A stretch of 64,000 bases of DNA, taken from Fragum whitleyi. Its lineage: Eukaryota > Mollusca > Bivalvia > Cardiida > Cardiidae. The stretch is taken from positions 39,759,065 to 39,823,064 of the forward strand of contig OX411555.1 of the NCBI GenBank assembly GCA_948146395.1. The letters run 5' to 3'. This document shows positions 1 to 38,814 of this stretch, in pieces (positions within the stretch are counted from its first letter, which is position 1; each line of letters starts with the position of its first letter). The notes under the pieces were generated by a model. The model did not search any database. It had not been told where the DNA came from and was given only the letters and a program-made list of their open reading frames with translations. A program made the position numbers and the translations under genes.

Positions 1-179
1 ACCCTTTTATTTTCGATAGGTTTGTTTATCACATTACAGCTTAAAACATTGAGAAATTCACAAAAATCCCACTAAAAACATTCTTAATCACTTAATCATC
101 GCTTCTTTCATAACATTCCAAACACTCCCTGATCATCATCATCTTCTAGTTCTTATTCTTGTTCTTTTTGTTACTGTTG
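1..179. other. AT-rich flank, no gene seen
   Basis: AT-rich sequence at the window edge leading into the TTC microsatellite. I see no exon, tRNA-like unit or terminal repeat in it. Confidence 0.5.
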
Positions 180-470
180 TTGTTCTTCTTCTTCTTCTTT
201 TTCTTCTTCTTCTTATTTGCTCCAAACGCCGCGTCATGACTGAAAAAATATTGAAAGCGGCGTAAAACTCCATTCAATTAATCAATCAATTCTTGTTTTC
301 ATTCTTGTTCTTCTTGTTCTTCTTGTTCTTCTTGTTCTTCTAGTTCTTCTTGTTCTTCTTCTTCTTCTTCTCCCTTTTCTTCTTCTTCTTCTTCTTCTTC
401 TTCTTCTTCTTCTTCTTCTTCTTCTTTTCCTTTCTTCTTCTTTTTCTTCTTTCTTCTCTTTCTTCTTCTG
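180..470. repeat. (TTC)n microsatellite in two blocks
   Basis: TTC-rich runs at about 180-216 and 296-470, split by a SINE tail. The second block mixes TTC with TTG and TTTC variants. The arginine/glutamate-rich open frame it creates on the - strand is a low-complexity artefact, not a gene. Confidence 0.95.
228..291 (+). mobile_element. SINE 3' end (GCGGCGTAAA family)
   Basis: Contains ATTGAAAGCGGCGTAAAACT followed by a CAATTAATCAATCAAT tail. The same tail with the core GGCGTTAAA is at 56340-56405 (+) and, reversed, at about 32784, 34012 and 55365. It is a 3'-end fragment; the head is replaced by TTC repeat. Confidence 0.65.
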
Positions 471-485
471 TCTTATAATGTGCAA

Positions 486-1084
486 GAATACTCAATGGTA
501 ATATCGAACTTCTTTCATATCAGACCAATCATTTTTGAATGGCTGTCGTAGATTAGAAGCTCTCCCTTGGGGAAACACATATAAAACAAAGAAACTTCAT
601 AGAATTTACGAAAGGGAGATGATAAAATATCGACAAAATCGTTTATCTTCAACAAATAGGCGATATGTTATTGCTTCCTTTGATATCATTCCGAACTCGT
701 CCATCAAACTTATTCAAATATATTCCATAATTATTCCAAAATAATTCGCCTTGTCATTTTCACGATGCCTCGTGTATTCCGTCTCCCGCTGTTCAAAGCA
801 AATCTCTGCCATACACGGATCTTTTGCAGACAATTGATCGCTCATCAAAAAATATTGATAGGATGTCAAGCCTCATATCAAATTCAAGTTCAAAACTGTC
901 AATCTCACGATGTTATTAGCTGTATACTTGAGGAAAGGCGTCTTCTTCACTGTCCCAATGGATATTATAGGAAGTATGTGTTTGCCGTTTATTCACCGTT
1001 GCTACCGTAGCATATGCCCATATGAGCGTCACCCCCAGAAGACGGTTAGTTATCTAATAAAAGGATATATGAAGAAAATACTGC
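486..1084. other. No gene; degenerate MITE termini
   Basis: I see no convincing exon. Two pieces resemble the right terminus of the TA-flanked MITE family described at 1700: around 735-765 (TTGTCATTTTCACGATG) and 891-925 (CTCACGATGTTATTAGCTGT). They look like remnants of eroded or nested copies. Short open frames here have no splice or domain support. Confidence 0.45.
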
Positions 1085-1263
1085 TGAGATCCGCCAAAGT
1101 GCTTTAACGTGCTCGGTTTAAAGTACGGGCTCACGGGACTTCGGTTTAACGTCACATCCGAAAGATAATTAGTATGTTTGTGTGCCAGCCCGGGAATCGA
1201 ACCCGCGCGGTCGAACTTCTATGGTTTTCAGTCCAGTGCTCTATCTACTGAGCTAATCGGGCT
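1085..1263 (-). mobile_element. tRNA-derived SINE
   Basis: Read on the - strand, 1262 to 1182 looks like a tRNA: GCCCGAT, box A TTAGCTCAGTAGATAGAGC, a GAA anticodon in the position expected for a Phe-like tRNA, and box B GGGTTCGATTCCC. The acceptor and anticodon stems no longer pair, so it is not a functional tRNA. Downstream is a body with GACGTTAAACCGAAG and CACGTTAAAG, a pattern I know from invertebrate tRNA-derived SINEs. The copy is probably old and non-autonomous. Confidence 0.75.
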
Positions 1264-1335
1264 GATAGGAGTAGGACTATAGTTGCTTCTGTAATGACAA
1301 CACAGACTCGACAACAAAGTAATCTTTTGAAGATT

Positions 1336-1582
1336 TTAATCCTTGTCATGCTGAATAAATTTTGGCTAAAAATTTCCATCAAAATCAAAGGGCAAAAAGC
1401 ACTGAAAGTACCCACTGTAGGTCAATTTTTTATTCGAAAATTAAATATTTTCACACTTCTGGTATGAAAGTAAGAAGCTGGTAGTGTAGACTGTCATCAG
1501 ACTGCACATTTGTGCAGGCTGATGTTTGTCTATAGCTCCTGCCAAAGCAGGAATATTCCGGGTTCAGCATGACAAGGGTTAA
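1336..1582. mobile_element. 247-bp MITE
   Basis: A terminal inverted repeat of about 20 bp: TTAATCCTTGTCATGCTGAA at 1336 and its near-complement TTCAGCATGACAAGGGTTAA ending at 1582. The interior holds a small hairpin around GCACATTTGTGC (about 1504-1515) and no open frame. I could not define a target duplication. Confidence 0.7.
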
Positions 1583-1699
1583 CAAAGTCGTCTATGGATT
1601 CGTCATTGATACATACCAGGTAAATCCAAATTACTATGAATTGATATATTTTTTTATTTATTAATATTTGTCCTCCAGCAAAAGAAAAATAAACCAGAT

Positions 1700-2458
1700 A
1701 CAGTTAGCAACATCGTGAAATTGACAATCGGTCCGATCAAAATCATTCTAAATCGATCACTCAGCGCCCTATTCATTCATTAGAACCACTCACTCAAATC
1801 ATTCAAACTAGCTCCAAAAAGACTAAAACAGGATAAGATCAACATCTCCATTCAAAATAAATGTAGCAAGAAAAATGAAATAATGCTCGTCTGTAGGTTC
1901 TTGGAGACAAAATGAGCTATCTATAGATCATTTATGCATTTTTTATTCAAGGGACGTAATCAATATTGATATTTTTTTCATTCTGAACAAAGTTAGCAAT
2001 ATTAGTTTACCTCCCTCTAATTTCACCCAAAACTCACTCCACACTCCCAGTTAATCTCCATTCAAAGTTCTTGAAGACAAAATGAGCTATTTATAGATCA
2101 TGTACGCACTTTTTAACAAGGAACGTAATCAATATTGATATTTTTTTTTTATTCTGAACAAAGTTAGCAATATTGTATTACCTCCCTCTAATTTCACCCA
2201 AAACTCACTCCACACTCCCAGTTAATCTCCATTCAAAGTTCTTGAAGACAAAATGAGCTATTTATAGATCATGTACGCACTTTTTAACAAGGGATGTAAT
2301 CAATATTGATATTTTTTTTTTATTCTGAACAAAGTTAGTGATATTGGATTACCTCCCTCTAATTTCACCCAAAACTCACTCCACACTCCCAATTAATTTC
2401 ACTCCAAAATAAATTCATAATCATTCACCTTGTCAATTCCGCGATGTTGTTAACTGTA
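1700..2458. mobile_element. TA-flanked MITE with internal triplication
   Basis: The left end CAGTTAGCAACATCGTG after TA (1700) and the right end GCGATGTTGTTAACTG before TA (2458) form an inverted repeat of about 27 bp. TA duplication and CAG-type ends suggest a Tc1/mariner-mobilised MITE. The interior has three tandem units of 170-171 bp with starts near 1897, 2067 and 2238, each ending in ATTACCTCCCT and the text CACCCAAAACTCACTCC. Related copies at 3370 and 6425 are about 440 bp, so this copy is expanded. Confidence 0.75.
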
Positions 2459-3369
2459 TGAAAGATAGAGAAACTGAATGATTTTCCAAAATCCGAATAC
2501 CAAACATCCCCTTGGTTTGTTTATGATTAAGGTACATATACTTAGTTCCAAAAGAAAGTGTGCACTTTCACTATTTGGTTTTCCTCTTTTTTGCCAAGTT
2601 GAAGGAACTCTTGCTTGTAAAATCTATTGCATGTGTTAGACATGACCCTTTAGAAACGAAGCATAAAATTCGATTTCGAAAAAAGCTGCGTATACTGTGG
2701 GCACTTGTTCAGCACATATGGTGTTGATATTGGCCCTCCTAGAATTTCTTTTCTGGTAAAGAGAAATTTGCTTATATGGTATTTCCTAGTTGCACTAGGG
2801 ACTCTCTACCATTTCCGAACAGAAGTTTGAATTCACGTACAGAAGTCAAACCTGAGCATACGTTAGAAATCGCTACGTTAATTGGTCAATAACGTCAGAT
2901 ACAACGGCGCAATAACGTTTTACAATATTAGTTGATACGTAACAGAGGCGGCTCAAGTAAGTACATATGATTTCTATTGGATTATGAGTGCTTATTTAAT
3001 TTTTAAAGACAAATTTCTTTGCACGGGGTTAATTTTCGCCCATACACGGAATTTGTACGTCAACCTACGTTGTTTTATAGCGTATAATTGTCATTCAGAT
3101 GTGAATTTATTATAAAGTAGGACACAGGAGTTGAACTGAAAGCGATTTCAAAAAAGTTATTCATCAACTGTGGGGTACAAATGCAAATCACCCAAAATCA
3201 AAGATCCTTCACTAGCCTTAAGTCAATATATTTCTGTTTCTAAAAAACTAAACCATACATTTTAAACAATCACTGAGTTATTCCACTTCATCGCCAGCAT
3301 AATTTCATATGAATCAAACCTTTGTATCTCCATTGGAATGATTTGACGCTAAATGTCTTTTCAAAGACG
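2459..3369. other. No gene; AT-rich spacer
   Basis: I find no exon with paired splice sites, no tRNA-like unit and no clear terminal repeat between the two MITE copies. Confidence 0.45.
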
Positions 3370-3810
3370 TACAATTAAGAACATCGTGAGATTGACAACA
3401 TTAATGATTTTGGAATGATTTTGGATTAAATTGAATGAGCGTGTGGAGCGACCTTTGGGTGAATTTTAAGGAAGGTAATCCGACATCGCTAATTTTGTTC
3501 ACCCTGAACACAATTAGCGATATTGATTACCTCCCTTTATTAAAAAAATACATACAAGTTCTTTACATAGCTTCCTATTTCTTCAAGAACCTGTGACACG
3601 CTTACAATTTGAATTATGTCATTGAAATCGCGATTTTTGTCTATCCAAATTCATTTCGAATGGCGTTGTTGATTCTATATTTTTCAATGGCTTTAAGCGT
3701 TCTTGAATGGTTTGAGTGAGTGTTTTGATTTAATGAAATGAGCGCTGAGTGAGCGATTTAGAATGGTCGTGATTGAGGTGAATGTTAATTTCACGATGTA
3801 ACTAACTGTA
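3370..3810. mobile_element. TA-flanked MITE, ~440-bp copy
   Basis: Left end TACAATTAAGAACATCGTGA and right end CACGATGTAACTAACTGTA, flanked by TA. The centre folds back: GGTAATC..CATCGCTAATTTTGTTC (from about 3465) pairs with GAACACAATTAGCGATATTG then GATTACC (to about 3536). The same architecture occurs at 6425-6861. Confidence 0.75.
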
Positions 3811-4108
3811 CCCATGTAGTAATCGCAACTTGGGAATAAATCGACAATCTTCATAATCAGGCTTCAAAACGAATGAGCGAAGCGGAACAAGACTCGAATA
3901 GAGCAAAGAATGATTTTAAACAATTTACACTGAGGGACTAAAGAAATGAAAAACCAAAAGTTGTTTATGGCGCTTGCTAAGTGAAAGGTTATTGTTTCAA
4001 ATTTAAACAAATAGTCTTAACTTAATTTCCGCATTTCCACGTTTTTCCGTTGTTTAACAACAATTGTGTTGCTCATTTGGTACAATAAAAAGACTGGATT
4101 TTCTTTAA
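3811..4108. other. No gene; AT-rich spacer
   Basis: Nothing recognised apart from the TTAA at 4105-4108 that flanks the next element. Confidence 0.45.
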
Positions 4109-5073
4109 GGTTCATGTAAAGTGTTTGAGACCCAATATTTAGGGCACTTCATTAGCCAAGAAAAAGCAGTATGTCCAGGTATATTATATATCAAAATGAA
4201 GCTATTCGTGAGCACAAGCAGTTAGGCAACATAAGACCGCCATAGCTATAGCGATATAGCCAAAACATTGTGGAAAAGGGTCATTTTGTACAGAACAAGC
4301 AACTGCGTGCCGGTTGCATAAAATTGCCCCATATTTTAACAAAGTATAGTCTGAAGTACCATCCAGGTAGTGCTACAACCTTAGATAAAAAACTCAGTCT
4401 CAAAAGGCTCTTTTGAAACAATCACTTTCCATTTATTTTGTCAACATACATGTCAAACCGGTTTGGTCTGTTTTCAAAATAGATGTTAGGTATGGTGCAA
4501 CATCGCACCATAATATTGTGAAATATTTTCTGGATTTATTTCAAATTATAGTTTTTTTAATTCAATGATCTACAATATTACTATATATTTATCATTCTGT
4601 GAAATAGAAATTGATATATTGCTAAACAACCTTACAGGTATATAAACAGTTAATGTCTATTTATGTTGTGATAACACACCATACCCTTAAAAGATCTACA
4701 CGTTTACAAAATTAAAATGACATATATGACATATGTGTTTATAAAATAATTCAAAATAAATTGCTTGCATAACTACGTTTTGGGGCTGAGTTTTATACCA
4801 ATGGTTGTAGCACTACCTGGATGGTACTGTAGGCTAGACTTTGTTAAAATATGAGCCGATTTTATCCAACAGTCATGCAGTTGCTTGTTCTGTACAAAAT
4901 GACCCCTTTCCACAATGTTTTGGCTATACCACTATAGTTATAACAGTCTTATGTTTTTCAACTGCTTGTGCTCATAAATAGCTTCATTTTGATATATAAT
5001 ATTCCTAGACATACTGCTTTTTCTTGGCAGATGAATGCCCCTAAAATTGGGTCTCAAACACTTTACATGAACC
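4109..5073. mobile_element. 965-bp foldback element, TTAA-flanked
   Basis: Arms of roughly 300-400 bp are inverted copies: the left starts GGTTCATGTAAAGTG at 4109, the right ends CACTTTACATGAACC at 5073. TTAA lies directly outside each end (4105-4108, 5074-5077). The arms match, with substitutions, through AGTGCTACAACC (left, to about 4380) and GGTTGTAGCACTACCTGG (from about 4803), and more weakly towards GGTATGGTG near the centre. TTAA target sites are typical of piggyBac and Kolobok. There is no transposase frame, so it is non-autonomous. Confidence 0.75.
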
Positions 5074-5151
5074 TTAATTTTCAACTAGAGCTTGGCTAAT
5101 CTAGAATATTTTTCCAAATCCTTTCTTATAATGAGTATTTTTTTCCGGTGT

Positions 5152-5367
5152 TTACTCGCTCAGCTTATAGAGTTTATCGTTGCGGATTTCGACGATAGCA
5201 ATCATAACAATCAAAGCGCTAAGAGCACTGAAGGCCTGGTTAATAAAGAGGCAAGGTGACATTTGAAGGCATGCACTCCAATTTTTTAATCTCTTTAGTA
5301 AGACTTTTTTAAGTGAGGGAAATCCAAGGGTTCCTTTACTTATAGGGATCTTAAGCCACATTCCGAA
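5152..5367 (-). CDS. Last exon of the - strand candidate
   Basis: 216 bp in phase 0, 71 codons plus TAA. The basic segment SLKKVLLKRLKNW precedes a hydrophobic stretch of about 17 residues and the charged end EIRNDKLYKLSE. This fits a C-terminal transmembrane helix with a short tail better than a GPI signal, because charged residues follow the helix. Confidence 0.4.
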   Translation of the reverse strand, partial: FGMWLKIPISKGTLGFPSLKKVLLKRLKNWSACLQMSPCLFINQAFSALSALIVMIAIVEIRNDKLYKLSE

Positions 5368-5937
5368 CTTATTTCAAAGGAAAAATGTCGAATGGTATGC
5401 TCACTATAGAGTCCGCCAAAAACAACTAATTCCCAAGATATAGATTACTAGGCCCTATACCGCTTTGCAGACAGACGCAACTCGCGTTTTTATAATTTTA
5501 GTAGAGTTAATGGGTTTGCTACTAGTCAGTCAATTTATCCATTCGATCGTTCCGTCTAACACTCGTAGTAATGTTGTTTTTCTAAGGACACAAGCTCGTC
5601 GGCTCTTTCTTTTCCATTTAATAGAATACTTCAAATGAATTTGTATTTTACTGTTGGAACAAAAGAAATTGATACAGTTAATTTCTCTCTTTCCCATAAT
5701 ATGGTCCACCCTATACTCATACACCATTTTTTTTTTATTTTTTACCCTAGATATATATCAAATTTCACTCGTGTTGATTAATTGTCTTCAACCACTTCCA
5801 AGTTAGCTCAGTCTAAAGTTTTGTCGCCTGTTTAAGGGTTTAAGGATGGGACAATGCTCTTATTTTTTTCTAATTTAGATTAATCGATTACCATACAACA
5901 AATGCTTAGACAGGTCCAAATATTATTATTATTACAC

Positions 5938-6239
5938 CGAACTTTTGATGTTGATATTGATTCGAAATACAGAGTATCGGTTCATGGCTTCGACGGTAAT
6001 TTCATCAATTGGAAATTTTTTATTGACTTTTGAGGCGAGTTTGCGGCCTTTGATGTAGATATCAGCGAGTAAGCTGAATGTACTAAAAGCAGCTGATGGT
6101 TCAAAAAAAGTATTAAGTTTGATCTCAATTGACCAATTCATAATGTTAAAGGTTTTAAATGGTTTGTTACTAACGAAAATCGCTGTAGGTTCAAGACACC
6201 CATTTGACGAACAGCTTTTGGAATAATACGTTGGCACAA
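5938..6239 (-). CDS. Middle exon of the - strand candidate
   Basis: A 302-bp exon (two bases plus 100 codons) open between an AG acceptor (6241-6240) and a GTGTAATAA donor (5937 downwards). Base composition and residue mix are more gene-like than the surrounding DNA. It contains NWSIEIKLNTFF and IYIKGRKLASKV, but I can assign no domain. An in-frame stop follows directly past the donor, so the frame is open only within the exon. Confidence 0.4.
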
Positions 6240-6424
6240 CTGAGATGCATAACGAACAATTTTTAGATAAAGTCTTAGAACTGACATTTTTTTCAGTTTA
6301 TATTATATGCCACCCCTCTTCGTATATTTCAATGAATTTCAAGTTTTTTGTGTAAATGTAACTAATCAATAAGGGTTGCTTCGGAAAGAAATCGCTACAG
6401 ATCGTAGAACATCGGATCGCATCG

Positions 6425-6861
6425 TACAGTTAATAACATAGTGAAATTGACAAGGTGAATGATTTTGGAATGATTTAGGAATGAAATTGAATGAGTGTGA
6501 GAAGCGAGTTTTGAGTGAATTTAATGGGAGGTAATCCTATATTGCAAATTTTGTTCGGGATGAACAAAATTTGCGATATTGATTACCTCCCTTTAAAAAT
6601 AGTGCATACAAGCTCTGTGCACAGCTTCAGATTTCTCCAAGAACCTATGAGGCGCTAACTATTTGAATTATGTCAGTGAAATCGCGATTTTTCTCTGTCA
6701 AACTTTATTTTGAATGATGTTGATTCTATATTTTTCAATAGGTTTGATCGTTTTTGAATGGTTTGAGTGAGTGTTTGGAATGAATGATTGGAGCGCTGAG
6801 TGATCGATTTAGAATGGTTTATATTGAGGTGAATGTCAATTTCACGATGTTATTAACTGTA
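6425..6861. mobile_element. TA-flanked MITE, 437-bp copy
   Basis: Ends TACAGTTAATAACATAGTGA and CACGATGTTATTAACTGTA. The centre is a near-perfect hairpin, GCAAATTTTGTTC/GAACAAAATTTGC (about 6545-6580), flanked by GGTAATC and GATTACC. It sits in the intron of the - strand candidate and upstream of the + strand gene. Confidence 0.8.
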
Positions 6862-7533
6862 TCTATATCATTGTCAGTCGGAAACCCACCGACGACGTCT
6901 AAAAAAACCGCCATACTGGTCGGAGGAAAACGGTTCAAATACGCAGTAGATCGGGGGGAATACCTTCTACCGAGGCACTACGATTGTTTTGGAATTCGGC
7001 GTCTGTGGTAACAGGCTAAGCTGGAAACCAGCTATCTTATACGTAATAAATGAGTCTCATAACCGCGTTACCAAAAGTAAGCATGAAAACAAAGGGGACT
7101 TATAACCACATGTTGTCTTTTTTTTTAAGCCGAAAGGAAGATATTCAGTTCAGAATCTATACTTTTTTTTTTAAATTTGAACAAATTGTTGAGCGATAAT
7201 TATCAAGGATGATGCGATTGTTTTAAATCTTAACCTGTGAATATTACATGTAATTAGATATTTTAACAACCGTGGTCCCATTTCAACATGAGGAGGTTAA
7301 ACCGGTAGCTAAATAAAGCTGTCGAAATAATCTTTTCATCGAAAATTCTTAATCTTACCATTTCTTGTTTTTCGACGAAAAAGACATTTGTTATCTGTAT
7401 ATCACATATTCATGTATTAAACTTGTGTTTGTCCTAACATCGAAACCATTGGCAACTATCATTTGTTAGAGTGAATACCTAAAGGGATCTTCTCTGCAAG
7501 ATTCAGGTCAGGATATCATAGAGAATAAAGAAA
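6862..7533 (+). other. Region upstream of the secreted-protein gene
   Basis: The 5' UTR and promoter of the + gene should lie here, but I see no convincing TATA box or initiator. A GC-richer patch at about 6880-7015 contains the small stem GTCGG/CCGAC and a short open frame of no recognised family. A 5' UTR intron is possible. Confidence 0.35.
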
Positions 7534-35321
<27,788 letters not shown>

Positions 35322-35404
35322 CAATAACTATGAATGACAACATTCGCTTTCTATCCTATAAATTGGAAATACATTCGAAACAGATAACGTGTGTTTGAAA
35401 ATGT

Positions 35405-35791
35405 TACAGTTGGTAACATTATGAAATTCAAACTCATTTCGATCAAAAATGTCCAGATCACTCGCTCAGCGCTCCATTTATTTATTCCAAACACTCGCTA
35501 TACCAATAACGCCCTCTAATCTTTAAAAAACACTTCACTTCGAACTTGTTGAAAATGATAAACATTTCATCTTAAAAGATCAAATAATTCAACAATTTGA
35601 TAAGCGTGTGTTATTTTAAAGCGTCTGATTAATCTATGAAGACAAATAAACAGAACAAGATGTAGATTTTTTTAAAAGGAGGTTTATCAAATATTACTAA
35701 TTTTGTCTTATTGCATAAATTAATTCAACAAACGCCCCTCCTATTCACTCAATTTTATTCCAAAATCATGCCCAAATCATAAAAAGCTGTA
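35405..35791. mobile_element. Degraded TA-flanked MITE
   Basis: The left end TACAGTTGGTAACATTATGA resembles the family at 1700, 3370 and 6425, with CACTCGCTCAGCGCTCCATT inside; the right end is eroded (GCTGTA at 35786-35791). It lies 84 bp after the stop codon of the secreted-protein gene and contains the first downstream AATAAA (35645-35650), so it may supply the polyadenylation signal. Confidence 0.6.
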
Positions 35792-38350
35792 CGTCAGGAG
35801 TATTGCTGTCTTTTTTGGTCGATGTTTAACATTTTTTAAATTTCCAGGATTGAATAATTTTTGACAATTTCGTTGATTTGAACACTGGTTGCATTCGTGT
35901 TTTCAGCAGCAAAGTCATCCACAGCGTGTTTTCAATATGGACGTGTTTGTAAAATTTCGAAGTATTTGTCTAAGCAAACACTTTCAAACGAATACCACAC
36001 CTGTTAAAAGATCTATCAAAATAAAACATTTTACGCCTTATATATTTTATCAATTAACGATGGATCAATGATAAATATTACACTTAAGTGAAACAAGCAG
36101 TTGTTGGCTCAGACTTTCGGAATGTTGGGTGAAATTACCAAGAGGCCATGGCTAGGTCCACCGACCGCCACGATGGAAAAGGTGGAATCTATTGAACATA
36201 GAGTAAGATAAAATAGATTAAATGACATACAAACAAACTTGACCTTTACATATACAATGTAGCACATATACCGAGTACTAGATAATTGACAAAAATGTAC
36301 AATAAGTCTTGTAAAATTGCCATAAACTTTTAAACAACATCTGAAAAGAGGATAGATATAAAATGAGGAGCACTGATATCATTTTACAAAGGTTTGTTTG
36401 GGTGGCTTTAAAATTCCTTTCATTTAATAAACGGCGTGAAACACTTATTTGTGTAATTTTTTGGGTAATGCCAGTACTAGGTTAGTGCACTGAATATAGG
36501 CAATACTTCATTGAAAATGCATGTTGGGTATAGTTTTCTTTTTCTATGATTATTATACAAAATCAATAAATTCAGTCCAACAATTATACTATACTAAACA
36601 ACAAACATAACGCTTCACATTTTAATGACAAATAATTTTACCCTGAAATCGATCAATTTACTGATATGACATAACTTTATTTTGGCCGGCCACTAGGTAC
36701 ATAATTGTAATGAAATTTATTCCTAAACTCATACTCAGTTGAGTAAAGACACTTGGTGTAATAAACATGTTTTCTGCTCGTGCAACAGATCGAATGCATC
36801 TAACGATTACAAAGTTGGTCGTGTATTACAGCAAATAAAGGTGGTAATGAAAAACAGAGTAAACATTTATCAGATCAAGCAAAGTCTTCGAGTTCGGCGG
36901 TAGCGAAAAATTGAATTTTGGAGCGTCTTCGCGTATAGTCATATTGAACTGATTCATTAAATCAATGACACTTGCAACTACCATGGGGGACAATAACTGG
37001 CCTATTTAAGGTTAAAACATCGATTTCAACTGTTTACAGCTCTCGGTGCCATACTTTGGAAACTGCCACGATGGGGAGGCTGCATTATAAGGTGATATAA
37101 CCGGAAATTTTTACTCTCTATGTCACAGTTTTTCTGATTCTAGTGCACTGTTGATGACAGTGAAATTTAAAAAATTATGAATCTGAGCCGAGTATCTAAT
37201 CCTTCAGTAGCTATAGCCATATGTAAACACCCCATGAGAAAGTCAATGTTATGGTCCATTCAGATCATGCAACTATGGTTATTTTTCGCGAATACCTTTT
37301 TTAAGTGATACCAATGTCTAATTTTTCAACGACTGGGCTTATCTCAAGATCTAGCACGTCAAATACGAGCTTGTAATGAGAGTCAAAAAACAGCACGAAA
37401 ACCCAAAGTTTTGAGTCAGATTGAGGAAGCACGCACAGCTAATGGATAGCCATATTGGGAGTAAGTCTTGATAATATTCAGAAATCCACGTGTCAGACAT
37501 TCTTTGAGTGCAATTTTGCACATGGATTAGCGCGCTTGTGACTTTTAAGAGCAATGGAAACCTTCTTTAATTACATTTTTTTTTATTTTGGGGGTTGTCG
37601 GTTTTATGAGTGTGTAACTCTTCAATGCGTTTGCATACGTTGTGAACCTTTTTGACACGAATCAATAATTGGTCAACGTTTATTTTGATAAAACCAGTCT
37701 TTCAAACTTTATATTATGAACAAAGTCATATCTTAAAAATGAAGCGATTCGTTTTTTGTTGTTGTTCAGTATATATTTTAGCTTTCGTTAGAAACAAGCA
37801 TGATTTGATCTGTTGTGAATAAGAATGTTGAAAATTGATAAGATAAGGCTTGCTTAAAATTATGTAATCGATGTATGAAATATTGAAAACAACATACATA
37901 GTAAAAATGATAGCGAGATAAGTGAACGTTTGTAAGGTGGAAGACATGGTGAAAGTTTATCGCCATTTTTATTGTCTATGTATATAAATGACATAATGTA
38001 GACGAACATTTCATGCATATTGGTTTTTAATGAGTTAATATTGGGCTTATTAAGCATTTTTAGTTATTTATGAAGACGACATTGCATTAATTTCATAAAA
38101 TAAATCGCATTTACATTTTGTCTTGAAAAAATAGAAATGTATAAATTCCAAACTGACTGTAAATATCACAAAAAAAGATAAAACTTATTTTCATAAAAAT
38201 AGAAAAGGATGACAAAGAATATCTTGCAACACTGGAAAGAATTTTGCAAAATTTTAATGTGTTTAAAAATTTAGGAGTAACTTTTGCGGTAGGTGGGTCG
38301 TTTAACATTTACTATGATATACTGTATGAACAGACACTCATGGCAATTTT
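35792..38350. other. Intergenic, nothing firm
   Basis: AT-rich. A fragment at about 36140-36180 (GGCCATGGCTAGGTCCACCG) resembles the GGCGTTAAA SINE body. A 53-bp stretch at 37039-37091 has acceptor- and donor-like edges but no supporting context. Open frames on the - strand (37351-38468) show no recognised domain. Confidence 0.4.
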
Positions 38351-38380
38351 TAAGTTGGAATGCGGAGCAATTCCAACTTA
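38351..38380. other. 11-bp-stem hairpin
   Basis: TAAGTTGGAAT (38351-38361) and ATTCCAACTTA (38370-38380) pair perfectly around the loop GCGGAGCA. Confidence 0.7.
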
Positions 38381-38715
38381 GATTTAACAAAACCGCAAAA
38401 TGAACACAAGATAATTTCATTTCGGGTTTTCTGATAACACATATCACGTGAACAGGATGTGAATACACTTCGGTCTATTTTGTTTATCTCAACTTGACAT
38501 AGACTGACAGTCAATTACACCAAAAAGAAATAATGTTGTACAATTACACAACTATCACTTCATATATATTATTAAGACGCCAATTTATGTTTCAAACGAT
38601 ATTTATTAAAAGTCGGGTACGAATTTACTAGTACCACGTGTTTGCATTACTATATTTGGAAATCATGTGATAAGTCAACTCCAATAATGTCAGCTATTGA
38701 CAATAGCTCTAGCCG

Positions 38716-38814
38716 ATCACGTGATCTGCTTATTTGGTAATGTCGCGATCTGTTTTCTCTGAATTGTGGCGTTAGCACAAGGCAATCACGTGATCTGCTT
38801 ATTTGGTAATGTCG
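38716..38814. repeat. 68-bp-spaced duplication with GATCACGTGATC
   Basis: A 31-bp stretch beginning ATCACGTGATCTGCTTATTT is repeated exactly at 38716 and 38784. The first copy extends left to a full GATCACGTGATC palindrome, which contains the E-box CACGTG. Confidence 0.75.

Noticed and set aside
282..485. 67-codon arginine/lysine-rich - strand frame
   Set aside because: It is a translation of the TTC microsatellite.
1182..1262. tRNA-Phe gene
   Set aside because: Acceptor and anticodon stems do not pair and a SINE body follows; it is a SINE head.
37039..37091. 53-bp exon between TTTACAG and GTGATA
   Set aside because: Two of its frames are open but there is no compatible neighbouring exon; expected by chance in this length of DNA.
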